From NCBI RefSeq assembly GCF_009389715.1, contig NC_052404.1:8082745-8146744 (forward strand): a stretch of DNA of 64,000 bases, given 5' to 3'. The notes under the pieces are model-generated. The model saw only the letters and a list, made by a program, of their open reading frames with translations, ran no database searches and had not been told where the DNA came from. Below, in pieces: positions 22,440 to 35,189 of this stretch (positions within the stretch are counted from its first letter, which is position 1; each line of letters begins with the position of its first letter). Made by a program: the position numbers and the translations under genes. Source of the DNA: Phoenix dactylifera. Its lineage: Eukaryota; Streptophyta; Magnoliopsida; Arecales; Arecaceae.

Positions 22440-23740
22440 TTGAGCGAACCTCATGACCCAAGGGCCAGATTGATGATGTTTAAAAGCCTTATTCTAGGCT
22501 ACAAAATGGGAATGCAATGCATTGATGTAGAGTCTATCGAACTTCCAAAGAAAGATAGTAAGGTTGAGTGAACTTCAAGACCTAGGGACCAAGTTGATGA
22601 TATTTACAAGCCAAATTTTAGGATGCAAAATAGGAATGCAACGTATTGACATCATCAACCCCAAGGCTTCGACACACGTTAAACATAAAAATAACGTTGA
22701 GTGAACTCAATAACGCAGGGACCAAGTTGGTAATGTTTAAAAGGCAATATTTTAAGCCCAATTTGAGGCTGCAAAGTAGGAACGCCAAGCATTCATATCC
22801 ACCTGTTGCGGGGACGGCCTTTGGCCGGAGCCTCACACAACAGCATAGCCCACATTAAGCTAGCAGAGAAAGAGGACCGCGTTCCTCCCGAGGTATTGTC
22901 CGCTTTGGGGGTCGAGCGTACCTGGAGCCCTCCTCACGGTTTTGTCCCACAAAAGGGCCCTCGAGAGGAAAGGATTTCCACCCCTCATTTAAGGCACGGA
23001 ACCTTTCCGCTACTAGCCGATGTGGGACTAAATTCAAGGCCCCCTCCCCCCCCACAACATAGCCCCCCAGCAGGAAGGTTCCGGCCAGGTTTTACCCCAA
23101 CGGGCCCCCACAGTCCTGGAGGGTAGTCAATGGAGAGAGGAGGCGCCCCCTACCTGGCGCGCCATCTGTTGCGGGGACGGCCTTTGGCCGGAGCCTCACA
23201 CAACAGCATAACCCACATTAAGCTAGCAGAGAAAGAGGACCGCGTTCCTCCCGAGGTATTGTCCGCTTTGGGGATCGAGCGTACCCGGAGCCCTCCTCAC
23301 GATTTTGTCCCACAAAAGGGCCCTCGAGAGGAAAGGATTTCCACCCCCCATTTAAGGCACGGAACCTTTCCGCTACTAGCCGATGTGGGACTAAATTCAA
23401 GGCCCCCTCCCCCCCCCCCACAACACCACCTATCAAACTTGTACTGGTTTAGCCCATCTTAAAGCTAGGGAAAACAAGATTGAGTGAACTTCGTTACCTA
23501 GGGACCAAGTTGGCGATGTTTAAATGCCTCTTCAGGCTACAAAGTAGGAATGCAAAATGTTGATATAACCTATCAAACTCCCAAGGGTGTAAGACATCTT
23601 CTTAATGAGAAAGTAAGGCTAAGTGAACTTCATGATCCAGGGACCAAGTTTATGATGATTCTAAAACCTAATTTTCTCCAATGTAGGGATTCAACACATT
23701 GATATAAGCTATAAAACGCTCAAGGGGTTCAAATGGACCT
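22440..23740 (+). repeat. degenerate tandem array, unit about 135 bp, split by a TRIM
   Basis: The block agggaccaagttgatgatgtt (variants) recurs at about 22461, 22584, 22717, 23500 and 23639, each preceded by gttgagtgaactt and followed by an agg-ctacaaaatagg-aatgcaa segment. Spacings are 123, 133, about 156 (after removing the 627 bases of TRIM plus target duplication) and 139. The units are diverged, so this is an old array. Confidence 0.8.
22804..23425 (-). mobile_element. TRIM retrotransposon, complete, 622 bp
   Basis: Two LTRs (22804-23059, 256 bp; 23167-23425, 259 bp) flank only 107 bp of internal DNA, and the element is bounded by the 5-bp duplication ccacc (22799-22803 and 23426-23430). 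LTRs are TGTTG...CAACA. On the - strand a likely primer site TGGCGCGCCAGGTAGGGGG (23164-23146) lies 2 bp inside the 5' LTR, and a polypurine tract CTGGGGGGCTA (23070-23060) abuts the 3' LTR, which sets the orientation. The LTR holds the words TCCCACATCGG and AAAGCGGACAATA known from plant TRIM families. The LTRs differ at about five bases plus a C-run length, so insertion was fairly recent. It has no coding capacity and depends on another element's proteins. Confidence 0.93.
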
Positions 23741-24239
23741 AGCTTTCGCATGCTTCCTTTGAACCCTATGGACAGGGACTTGAAAATTATAAAAAGCAAA
23801 TATCGAAGGGGAATGCAAAGCAAGTTTATATCTACCCTAGATATATGAAAGATGAGATAGCTGTCGGAAATCTATCTCCACGGAGCTCTCTTAAAACGAC
23901 GCTGTCGGAATTCGCCAAAAATGGTAAACCCTGATTCATAGTATGAGAGAGCGCACGCTCAAAACTAGGGGCCGTTCGGTATCTTTTTTAACTTTATACT
24001 TCTGATCGTCACGAATTGAATTATAAGAAAATTGCTTTGGGTCGGTTACCAATGTCAATAATTGGAGATTACACAATTCAAACAGTTATGAATTCGACTC
24101 AAATCAAAATAGACAAAGATAAACCCGTTGAATGCGATATGAAAGAAATTAAAGCCATTCGCCGCACGATGGTTCTTATCTCTCCCCATTCATGCAATCC
24201 GAACGTTTGAGGATGTGGTGGACTTATTCATCATAAAGT
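23741..24239. other. intergenic, no gene recognised
   Basis: A short frame at 24016-24210 has no family I recognise. No repeat ends are seen. Confidence 0.4.
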
Positions 24240-25130
24240 AGTTGCACCAAGCAGATCGTCCGCCGTGCTTGATCGAGATTTTTTGATTTGCTGCCTCCAC
24301 TGCTCCATTGGTCTGAGGCCTGTACGGCGAGGATTTGTGCTGTTGTATCTGATACCGAATGCACAGCTGCTCAACTTCGGTCTTTCCCTTTCACCATCCT
24401 CTCCGTCCAAGAAGCGCCTCTTTCGCTCCAAGGCTTTCTCGCGGTACTTAGAAAGCAATTTGAGAAGGAGAAAAAGGTAAGACGAGCCTGACAGAAAGGA
24501 AAGACTCAAATACGCCAACTCATTTAGTATCTTTAGCCTATCTGTCCTCTTCGCTACCTCTCAACCGCCATCTTTGCTGCTCTCGGCTTCTGAATTCCTT
24601 TCCTTCGGTAGCTCTTTGGGTTTCCCAAGGATAGCGGTAGCTGGGGCAAAGCCCGCTGCCCCCAGAACAATTCCTTGGTGGGGACTACTTGAGCTACCTT
24701 GGTGTGTTCTGTAGGTATCGCCACTCGCTTTCCAGCGAGGATACAAGAGTGCGTCGTTTTCAAGCCAGTTTAGCTTCTTAGACCCCACTTTCTTTTCCTG
24801 ATGCTGAACCGAAAGTGTTCCATACTCCCTCCTCCCTTCTTTGTATGGTGAAAGATCTAAAGCAAAAGACTACTCAAGCGGACTCCCCCTCCCTCTCATG
24901 TGAAATGCGAGTTGAATCCACCAGTGCATGAAATACACTCGGGATGGCGAAGAAAAGAGAATCTGCCTCTATTTGATCACGAGAGGCTTCTTCGAGGGGC
25001 TTGGCTTCTTGTTCTCACTTCCCTTCCTCAGAACCAACCTCACCTGCTGCCTGCCCATACCCTCTTGTCTTTCTGATGTGCCTTTCTTTCATTTGAATTT
25101 GAGGGAATGCGAAATTGCATAAAATAAAAA
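24240..25130. other. organelle-like insert (possible NUMT) with a retroelement relic
   Basis: Base composition and word use (for example ggcaaagcccgctgcccc, cttccaagctctttcgag-type stretches, aagaaagg runs) change sharply from the AT-rich flanks and resemble plant mitochondrial non-coding DNA. A fragment of gypsy integrase lies inside, as is common in plant mitochondrial genomes. I cannot name a mitochondrial gene in it, so this remains a suggestion. Confidence 0.35.
24270..24375 (-). pseudogene. gypsy integrase fragment
   Basis: Translated on the - strand, the segment reads HKSSPYRPQTNGAVEAAN, the conserved end of an integrase catalytic core around its glutamate (family pattern S-PYRPQ-NGAVEAANK). 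Homology stops within about 35 codons on each side and the frame breaks after AAN. It is a dead fragment and not part of the Tat element at the left end. Confidence 0.7.
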
Positions 25131-25134
25131 AAGA

Positions 25135-25520
25135 AAGTGATGACAGAAGACTGGAAGTAGTGAAGTAGTGAAGGTGATCATGGTGGTAGTGATGCAGGAA
25201 CAAAGGGATGCTAATGATGTAGTCGTCCAAGTTGGTGGCCTTGATGACATTGGTGATTGATCAACAATATCGTGGTGACATCAATCATAATGAAAGCAGA
25301 CTAGTAGAGCCATATATGCTGGAGGTTGTATGGCTAGCAATGACATCAGTTATAGCGATGATAGTGGTAGCATAATAAGTAATGGTAGAGGTTGTGAAGA
25401 AAATGATATGCAATAATAGAGTTGATGGTGGAAACGGCGGCGATGATGCAATGATGGTGGTAGGGATGGCAACATCAAAGACAATAATGGCAATGAGATG
25501 GAGATGTCGGAGTAAAAATT
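25135..25520. repeat. imperfect (GATGATGGT)n-like low-complexity tract
   Basis: Words gatgatg, gtggtag and aatgatgg recur irregularly over almost 400 bp. It looks like a decayed trinucleotide repeat. No coding homology. Confidence 0.6.
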
Positions 25521-28500
25521 ATTTTTTAAAAAAATAAAAAATATATTTTATTTTGATTTTACGAGTTTATTTTAAAGAATAAAAATAGGAAATAAAAAGA
25601 TGGCAGCCAGGCCCTAAGCCTTCAACGTTCTCGGCACGGCAAGCATACTCAGGTGGACGGAAAACCGTTCCCATCGGTCTCCTTAATGGGAGTTGCTCAA
25701 TCACCCAAAAAGCGAAAAAAAAAAGAGGAGTTGGTCAGGCTCAGGTGGTGCAGGCGCATGGCTACCTGGCATGACGTCAGTGGTGCGATGTGAAAAAAAA
25801 AGTAAAATGCGTCGGTAAAAATATGGTGCATTTGATGCAGCAACTTATCAACATGCATATATGTGGCTTATTCTAGCAAGTTATATGTTGCGATCTTTCT
25901 CAGCCTGCGCCGTCAAAATAATTGTGAACCATCTATCGTGAAGATAGCTCATAGATATCGGAAGACGAACAAAGCAACGAATTAGTTCACCTCTTATGTT
26001 GTCCGGCATTTCGGAGAAATTATTTTGACAAACCTAGCATGTATTTCACTTAATATGGCATATTGTATTAGAGTTATATAAAATGAAATGTCGTTTTGAC
26101 CAAAAAAAAAAAAGCCAAAAGTTTCGAAAGTTTGTTTTAATCGTTATAAATCATAATAACTATAATTAAGTAGCTGCATCAAGATATTGTTGAAAGAGTA
26201 GTTACAATCTTAGATGGGATAAAGAAAGAATCTTGGTAGTGTGTGTGTGTGTGTATATATTCAATTAGCCCATCCATCTACTAATTTAAGTGAGAAGACT
26301 TTGATTCAATCAAATTTCTCTCTAACATCTACCAAATATAAATAACCTAAATATTGAAACATGACCCTAGCCTAAAGCCCAGGAGTTGGCCTAAACACCT
26401 CAACAAGAAACATCATCAACTCTATCTGAAATTAATTTCTTATGCCAGAGGTTGCTGGGGATATATATATCTAAATGCTTTTCGGGATCATCTTAGTTTG
26501 CAAGCTTTGGTTTCATTGCAATCCTCACTACAAAGACCTGCTATTTCACATGTAGCTAGTTGCAATTACTGTTAGTGTATTGTTCATATGACACATGTTG
26601 GTTTTAAGAGATCTCACATGAGAAGATGCATCGAAGTTGTCAAACTACTATGTCTCTGAATAAGTTCTTCGCAGCACAGAGAAAGACGTGTGATGCATAT
26701 GGCCTGGTTATAGCAGGGAGCATCATGTTATTTCGCAACTCCGTCTTCATAACATTTCTAATTATGATGGTCTGAATGCATGGCACCATTTTCACTAACT
26801 AATACTTTGGGACCAGTTGCTATATCTTCATCCAAAGATGAAAGGGAGGCACTAAGATATTCATAGTTGAAGTAGTTCTAGATAAGCTGTAGGTGTTGGT
26901 TGGTCCTTGAAGCTAATTTGTTAAGGCTATCTTCTAGATGTACGCATATACAAATTTCAATAGGTTACCAATTTGCCATCCATGTAGTCTTTATGAAGAC
27001 ATCCAACCAGCCAAGCATTCCTTATATTTCTTCAAACCAAGAAAAAGTGATGCCCTAATAGTAGATTATGCTCAATAGAATGGATGTCCAACGAAGATAA
27101 TGCCAACCACAAACATATAACAAAAATATCTAGGTACACACACACCCACACACCAAAAAAAAAGAAAAGGAATCCAAAACTGCAAGCAAAAGATAGCCTT
27201 GCCTTCCCGCAATATGGTTGGAAGACGTTAAGTCTGCAATGGCCTTAAAAACTGTGCATAAACTTCCTATTTCCTAGTGGATAGCTTTACTGCAGCTAAA
27301 CCAGACTGGCTCGAGCTCCCGAACAACAATAGTGAATGGGGATTATTTATTGTAAAAATAATTCTCTTACATCCATTGCATCACTCTTCACCATCATATG
27401 CTTGAGAATATCTGTTGAACTCGGCTGCAATAAACCTAGGCAGAAGGATCCTTTCGAGTATGTCATCCATATGAATCATATATAGGACTTCTGTGCCTCT
27501 TCTTTGCTCTCTTCTTCCCAATCTTTGTGGGAAACAAAGACTATCATCTGCTAGTTCCACTTCATTTACCTTAATTACCCGCTTAAAACAAATGAAATTT
27601 AATACATGAGCTCAAAGGCTTTTATACTATCAACATAGTTCAATTAAATGTTCTTATACTATGAGAATAAAATCAACCGCTATAACCAAAATGTTTCTGA
27701 AAAATACTTCAACAACGCTGTATAACGAACTAGAAGGGTCACGTCGAGCCATGTTGAACACTCCATACACCATGCAAGCCCCCGTTAGGCTTTTTTCTCG
27801 GTCCCCGCAAGGGTGTGGCTAATATTCTTTTAGAAAAGATGCTTCTTAGCTTGGCCAACCGCGTTGGACCGATTGTTATGAGGGACACCACGGCTTGTAT
27901 TTTTCTATGCATTTCATTGTAGAAGCACATATTATCTGCAGTGTGCAGTTTTTACTGTAGAGCACCGAGAGATCCTAAATCTCACTGTGTCTGCAAACAA
28001 ATTGATATTCTAAGTCATGAAAAGGAATTCACAGAGTAGTCTAAGGATGGACGATCGAGGAGTTTTCCCAAGACCGTGTGCCTCAATGGGCTCCTCAGCG
28101 ACCTTGGATTCGCTTATCGTTACTCATCAGTTGTTTTCAGTACCATGCCTCAACTGTAGCCTCCACAGGTCTATGACATGACTAGAGAACAAACGCCAAT
28201 CAAACTCGTCAAAAGTTATTAATTTTCAAAGACAGTACGCCGTAAAGATCCAAGCTTAGGTTCCCGAGCGCCTTCACAGTGACACAAACACATCCCGTAA
28301 AAAAATGAAGAAGAGAGGGTAGGTTTAGAAACCTCCAATTACCAAACCTCATCAACTTGGCAGGGGAGAAAAGGAGGAGATGATATATATCATATCATAT
28401 AGCTAGCGACGCATCACATGAAGCCATATATACTTTAAGCTAATCCTCATGTCTTTTCTATCCAAGTGGCCACCTTAACGTAAAGGATGGAAGGCCCCTC

Positions 28501-31364
28501 TGTATCAACATGAGGAGGAGACACGTCACCAAGCCCAAAGTATTGATAAAAATAATCATGTAGTTGAATAACTAGGTGGTCATATGTCTCATAGAAGTGA
28601 AGCATGTGATGGGATTTTTATCCTCATCTTATGGAAAATGGATAGTATCCATCTCCTGGCCCCGTTCCATCCACATCATGTCATCATCACCTTGCCAATT
28701 CTATGTCAAGGTACAGGCCGGGAGGGGGCTCCATCTCCCACTAATCTTTCTGAGTCTTTGTTCGTTTTTTTCCCCTATTCCTTTCGCTCCAACCCATATC
28801 TTGGGGAGCACCCCTGAACCGAAAGCTTAAATTAGCCAATTGGTGGAAGGAGGTGGGTCCCAACGAGTCACTGTCCACGCGTACAACGAGATGGTGACGG
28901 GGCGGTGAAGACGAGGACGCTCCTCTCGTTGGAGGTGGGATGACGTGAGATGAGTCCTCCGGGCGTAACGGAAGCTAAGGTTTGTTGGCCCGAAAACCTA
29001 CGCGTTTAGACCGGCTTGGCTTGGCTTGGGCTCATGATTCCAGAAAAATGGGGGAAAAAACGTTGGCCATATATCAATCTTTGAAACGAGTTGCGAGGTC
29101 TTCCCATGCTGTTTAAGTTGCAACGGATACAAGAAGGCACAGTTGTAGCTTGCATGATTTGTTCATGCATCATGCAACCTTTAAGCACTGCTCTTTTGCA
29201 GTGTAGATTGCCAAGTTCCACCTTGCAATTTGATTCATGGATGGGAAGATTGTACGAGGAAAAAATTCCATGTACAAACCATGATATCTCAAATAATTTG
29301 TAAAATAAATTCTTGCAATCGACATAAATGGATAATCAATGGATATACATACAATAGCGACGAGCAGGAAAAAAAGCAAATAATTTTGTATCAAAAAAAA
29401 AAGAAAAAGTAAATTATTCAAAACCTTATTAGTTAGCTCACATCATCCGGTCTATGGGCCTCCTTATTCATTTCTTACCCTTTCTGGCATAAATTGAATC
29501 AAATTGGGTGGAGATTAGGCATAGCAACTGAAACCATTCAAAAGTATATAAAGAGAAATCTAATTGTCTTTGCAGCCAAGGCTATTCCCTTTCTACCAAG
29601 ACATAGTCTAAAGAAAGATGCTTATGAAATAAGAATCTACCTGTTTAGGATGCACATCAACATCTCATAATTGATGTCATAACTAGGTACGACAAGATGT
29701 TAACTCTATCTTGACTTGTAGACAAATACACATTTGACATAGAAGACATGAAGACGCACGTCCATACAAGGTGAGCACATTCTACAAACACAATGTGTAT
29801 GTGTAGTCATGAACATGGTGTATGGAGATTGCTTTTTGCAGTAGAAACTAATTGGTTTTGCTTATCAACAAATCATTTCGACCATATTTAATTAATCCAT
29901 GAAAGCTCAGTGACACACTCTTATCCCTCAACGCGAGTTTTGGGTGGTGGGTGGTCACATCCTCAAAGCCCTGTAATCCTTTCCATTAGCACCTGGTTGT
30001 AACCTTTATATGGTCTACTTAAAAGTGAGCCAGACCCATGACTATATAGTGACCATATTAGTGCTAGCATCCTCTAATGGGAAAAAAAGCTATGTATCAT
30101 AATTAGATAATAATTAAGAATCTTTCTTAAGAATAATTCACCTGGTAATCAAATTAAGGTTTTTTTTCCAAATAATTCCAATTGTTTGCTTGGAATTTCT
30201 TATAACTATGCCACACCTGAGTTTCTATCACAAATAAGGTTTGAGTCCAATAGAAGCTCGAAATATATCATCTTATATTAAAAGGACTGCAGCTAGCTAG
30301 TCACAACTGGAGCCGAGCCGAGGTGAGGTCGGAAATAGCACGTGCCTTACGGGATGGAAGGGAATATTCCATTGTGGGCAGGGAGGAATATTCCCTTCTC
30401 TCCCTCGCTTCGCCGTGTTTTGATGCATGAAAGATGGGCGATGGCGGAACCGGCGGTTATTCTCCTCACCCCAAGTTTGAAATGAACGGAAACGCTTTGC
30501 TTTGAATGGAAAGTAAGCTATTAGGCGAAGCAAATCACATGAATAGAACCCTCTCCACTTGCCTCTCCCTTCTTCCCACCTTTAACTGAACTCTTCCTCT
30601 CCTCTTTCTTTTTTCCTTTTTTTTTTTATTTTTATTTTTTGGCTAACAAACCATGTCCTTCTATTTGGTTGGTGATGATGTCGTTCTATTTGAAAGACTC
30701 CACCCACTTGAAAAGAAGGGAAGTTGACGAGGTTTCTACAGAAAGATAGGGTGATGAAAGTGCAATAGGTTTGAAAAGGGCTTGTGGACTTGGGAGTTGG
30801 GGGGCCTTGAAGCTTGAAAGGACCCGTATTTTAGACTTTGGAAACGTTTGGGGAGAAGAAATAATGGAGTGCAAGTACTAGATAAATTTATTTAAGACAG
30901 AGACCAACTGCACCAAGATGACGATCATAATTAGGACTCCATAATATGGAATACCATGGAAGAACATCTTAATAAACCCAAAACCGAAGAGAACTACATA
31001 ATAATAATAATAATAAAACTGTAGCAATAGATCCAATAAATTTTTTTTTAAAGAAAAACATCTAGCAGAACCAAGAATTTTTCAATACAAGAACGATTCC
31101 AATAATTAATCAAATAAGATAGCACAAATTATGGGTCCTAACTCAACCAAAGAATAAATTTACATGAGTGTTCACACCTTCATCTCATTCCTCTCTAGAA
31201 GTTTTTAATCTGCATATATGCTAGGCGATCAGAAGTCTATATACATTGACAGTATATAAAACACAAGGCCTTCTCTTCTGCAATTAATAAGACATGAGTG
31301 GCCTTGGAGAGAAACAAGAGCCTAACAGATTCTGGAGCTAACACATGAATCAATCTCAAATTTT
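25521..31364. other. AT-rich intergenic stretch before NAC gene 1
   Basis: Contains short microsatellites (GT and TATA at about 26240-26260), A and T runs and a moderately GC-rich patch (28850-29010). No exon, RNA gene or complete transposon is recognised on either strand. Confidence 0.5.
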
Positions 31365-32778
31365 TCAGTATTTCCACATGCTGTCAAAGTCCATCACTGA
31401 TGCAGCCGAGCAAGGTTCGTCGAGATCATCATAACGCTTTGACACCATGGAGGAAATCTCGGTGGTGTTCCGACCGGCGCCCGGCCACGTTTCCTGCGAT
31501 GGGCTAATCATCGACTGGTTCGAGTACTGCTCCACCTTGCAAGGCCTCCTGATGGCAGATGATGCAGCGTTGGTGGCAGCCAAAGCTCGAAGCATTGCAT
31601 CATCGTGGTGCAAGTAGCCCAAACTGGCCGCTTCCGGGAGAGAGAAGTGCGGGCGCTGAGGAGGGACTTGGGGGTAGAACACTGAATTCTCAGGTTGATT
31701 TCCGGAGCTTGCTTGAAGACTGACATCTCGCCGGTTCTCCACGCCCAGCATGGAGGAGTAATAGGAAGGCATGGATGCAGAGCTAGAAGGAATCCCCTTG
31801 AATTCAAAGCCCTCGCCCTCGTTGATGTAGCTTTGAGTTGGCCAGATATTTGAACTGTAGTAAGAGGGATCCATTAGAGGAGGCAACGTGGAAGAGTCCA
31901 GGAAATCTTCTCCAAAAGAGCTTATCCTCTCGAGTCCCGGCACCGGGCTTTTCTTGATTCCGATGTTCTTATGGAAGACCCTACACACAACCCAGTCATC
32001 CTGCAATCATAGAATAATCCAGATTCCTCACACAAACTAATATAGATGTGGGCCAAAAATTGGAAAAGAAAGGAAAAGACCTTATGATTTTAGTTATCAC
32101 ATAAAGACAATAGAAAGAAACTTCTTGTCAAAAAAGACAAAACGAAGAGAGAACAGAAAGGACCTTGGCTGTTGCAGGGATAATGGAGTTAGGGGCTTTG
32201 CCTTCAAGCCTGTATTCATGCATGACCCAGTTTGTCTTCTCTCCCCTGGGAGCTCTCCCCGTATAAAACACAAGGGTCTTCTTCATGCCAACCAGGATAC
32301 CTCTCCCCCTATAGATCTCTTTGTCCTTGCCGGTTGCCTTCCAATAGCCAGCTTCTGTGGCCCTGTTGGTCCTCGTGCCAGTTGGGTACTTCCTGTCCCT
32401 CCGGCAGAAGTAGTACCGCTCCTTCTCCTCCATCTTGGACTTGCCTTCACACGAGAACAATACTAAGACCAAAAAAAAAAAAAAAACCTAGAAACTAAGA
32501 ACCAAAACAAGAAACAAAACAAACAGAAATTCATAACGTGGAGCAAGAAAAGAGAAGGTCTAGAAGAAAAGAAGAGGCTTACTTGGAAGATCCCATGGCT
32601 CGCACTTGTTCAGATCCACCTCCCCCATCGCTGTTGCACGGAAGCTGCCGTTAAGAGCCTTTGGAGAGAGGTAGTAAGTGATGATCTCTTCATCTGTGGG
32701 GTGGAATCTAAAGCCTGGAGGCAAGTCGACACTGTCCCCCTCCTCCTCCCCCTTGTCGAGGACCGGGGCATCCGCCAT
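31365..32778 (-). CDS. NAC-domain transcription factor 1, 370 aa
   Basis: Three exons on the - strand: 32778-32583, 32444-32164 and 32000-31365 (stop). The first junction splits a codon (phase 1) and the second is phase 0, the usual NAC gene plan. All five NAC subdomains are present: [19 protein letters not shown] (from residue 19), [53 protein letters not shown] with [10 protein letters not shown], and [11 protein letters not shown]. The Ser/Pro/Gln-rich C-terminal half (about residues 172-370) is the activation region and ends MDFDSMWKY. The DEEIIT, VFHKN and LPPLMDP signatures resemble the NAC046/NAC087 group, which acts in senescence and cell death in Arabidopsis; this grouping is tentative. 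I see no miR164 site in exon 3. Confidence 0.95.
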
Positions 32779-33010
32779 GGTTGCACCTCTAAAAGAAAAC
32801 GAGAGAGAGAGAGAAAAATATAATTTTGGAGGAGAAAAGCAATGAGTACTCACCAATCCCAACAACGAAAGAAATAGACAGGGTTGGAGACCCAAGAAAA
32901 TGGAAACTGAAGGAAAGGACGAGAAAAGGGGTGAATAGAGGAACAGCAAGGGGTGCTGTGATTTCGAGGTGGGGATTTAAGAAAGAAGAGAACAGAGGAG
33001 GGAGACCCAC

Positions 33011-33017
33011 TTAAATA
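33011..33017 (-). promoter_or_regulatory. TATA-like box of NAC gene 1
   Basis: TATTTAA on the - strand, about 235 bp upstream of the ATG, followed by CT-rich leader sequence typical of plant 5' UTRs. Confidence 0.5.
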
Positions 33018-34349
33018 GAGGGATTCCTCAAGGCCTAAGATCCGTGCCGCTGAAGGCACTTCTCGGAGAAGGTTCACTGTAGAGGGGTCTATTTCTTTAT
33101 TGCTACTCTTATTGTTTTTATTGCTAATGTCATTCTTTTCAGCATTATGATATGCTAAGATTGTCCTGCTCCCTCTCCAATCTTTTCATCTCTATTCTCT
33201 TTATTTGGTTCAGTTCCCCTGGTGTAGTTTCGAGCTGTCTACTGCAACGTTGATAAGTGTAAGTTTCTGGAAAGGTGTTTTCCATGGTGTGGACCAATGT
33301 TTCTGGCTGGGATCTCGTGAAGGCGGTAATGAATTCAAAATTTACTATGTTTAAATAGTGGGGTAAGAAGGGCCGGCGTTGGAGATAAGATGGAAAGATT
33401 CACTGGTACATAATACATGCAGATGAACCTAATCCGTGGCAGTTAAAATATGCTAATAACAAGTCTTTGTTAAGGGTGTGGAATTATTCTCTCCTCCATT
33501 AACGCCTCTTCCCTTTCCATGACATATGCCAGAAAAAAGGTGGCCCATAGATGTGAATGCTCATGGTTTGGCTTAGCTCAGCTAACAACTGGCTCGCATA
33601 TGACTTTAATTAAAATTTTGAAAATAATGAGTAAATGACCTAAAAATATACTATATCTAATAAAGAAACGCGCAATATATTGCAAATTCTCTTCTTTTTC
33701 TACACAAAATTATCGTTGTCCTTTCATTTCATCCTGTTATGCGTAAGGAACTTTGGCGAGGTCAAATGACACATTAATTTTCTTTATGCTTTTGTTCATC
33801 CTCCATGCATGTTAAGGAGCCTTGACAAGGTCAAGCGGTAATATGAAGAATCAAACGCACGCATGAAATTATCAAAGGTTCTCATTTATAGCGCTTTGAA
33901 GAATTTGATAAATTAATTCTTGAAAAATCAACTATTATTCCCAATCTTACAGTCCAAGATTGCAGCTCGAACCTTGAAATATTTACACAAATTACTAGAT
34001 ATGGTCTTCATTATTTAGTCAATATGCGTAATTCCTTTTTTTCTTTTTTAAGGGAGTCAAAATGCCTAATCTCTAACACAGCAAGGTTGCTTCTCAGGAA
34101 TCCTCTGCTTCCCCATTCCAGTTATAATAATTTCAATTTTTTTCTCTTTTTTAAAAGGTCAACCCCTAGCCAAATAACCATATCGGGTATAGTTACCATC
34201 GTTTATCAACTTCCTAAATAATTATCAATATTTCCAATCAAATTGAAAGTAACATTATCAAGCACGAAAATTCTCATCATATTAATCTCATGTTATAGAC
34301 AAGCTTAATACTTTTCAATCATTTTTAATTTGAAAAAGGCCAAAAAAAA

Positions 34350-34900
34350 ACGAAGAAGAAAAAGAAGATTAGCCGAGCCGCTGAATAGCGGGGACAGCTC
34401 AACGCGTACGCCCTCATTGAAGCTAAAAACCGCCACGCGTTCGCAACGAAAAAAAAAAGGCCCATTCCGTGGGCCCCCAACACTCTGTTGTAACGGGAGA
34501 GCTCTTCCCCACCGGATTCCGCCCGAAAACCGGTAGCGGCGGCCCGGCCCGGATTCCGCTACGCGTCGACCCCTGCGTTCGCTCCCGCATTTCGACGTGT
34601 CCGTTTTGTTTTGTCGCCGTTAAAATCCGATATTTTCCGGCGAAATCCTTCCTCGGTGCCCAAAAGGCTAAAACGGGGAACTGGCGACAAATTTCCGCAA
34701 GAGCTATGGTAGGCCCACTTGGCGAGGTTGGGAAAGCTAGGGCTAGGCCTAGAAGAGGGCAAGTGACCTAACTAACTCCCAGCGTTGACTAAATCCACCG
34801 ACCCCCAAAGGGAAAGCTTCTCATCCTGACGTATGATTACGCGTCCCCCGGGCCGCTGCCGCGGTTCAACAATAGCGGCGGGCAGGCCTCAGCCGTCTGA
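34350..34900. other. GC-rich patch of unknown origin
   Basis: Roughly 500 bp clearly GC-richer than its surroundings, rich in CpG words (acgcgt three times; ccgcc, gcggc). It starts and ends with aatagcgg-type words in the same orientation. No coding homology is recognised. It could be the promoter island of an unseen gene or a piece of a GC-rich transposon. Confidence 0.35.
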
Positions 34901-35014
34901 TCCATGCATCTTCTTCTTCGATCGTGGATGATTTGGTGATTATGTCAAGCTTGGTTATTAGAATATGACGTATTTCTGGCTGATGTTTCTAAGAGGAACA
35001 TGGCAATGTTTGTG

Positions 35015-35189
35015 GGTTCGGATTATATCTTCGGTGCGAAATAATGATCGATCTTCTTTCACAATATCGGCCGTTAGACTGCATCCTATACAGATCCCAA
35101 AAGCACTTTGAATTTTTCATTCATCCATTTGTACAGATTTGTGCAAAGGAAGATGAATCCTTCTTCCACGCGAAAGATACTGACCGACC
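35015..35189. mobile_element. hAT-type MITE, degraded copy 1
   Basis: Shares its body with the well-preserved copy at 53854-54066 (gatcgatcttctttcacaat, cggccgtta-ac-gcatc, gtacagattt). Ends ggttcggattatatctt and aagatactgaccgacc are an imperfect inverted pair. No clear 8-bp target duplication. Confidence 0.6.

Noticed and set aside
24016-24210. 64-codon frame with KKIALGRLP
   Set aside because: Short match by eye to RNA polymerase subunits; nothing else fits.
27739-27930. LINE reverse transcriptase fragment
   Set aside because: A few residues (LLEKMLLSLANRVGPIV) recall the LINE pattern, but no conserved motif or continuous frame supports it.
31690-31740. miR164 target site in NAC gene 1
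   Set aside because: The segment that would align (coding RRDVSLQAS) matches only short blocks of the known site; the likely NAC046/087-type group lacks the site anyway.
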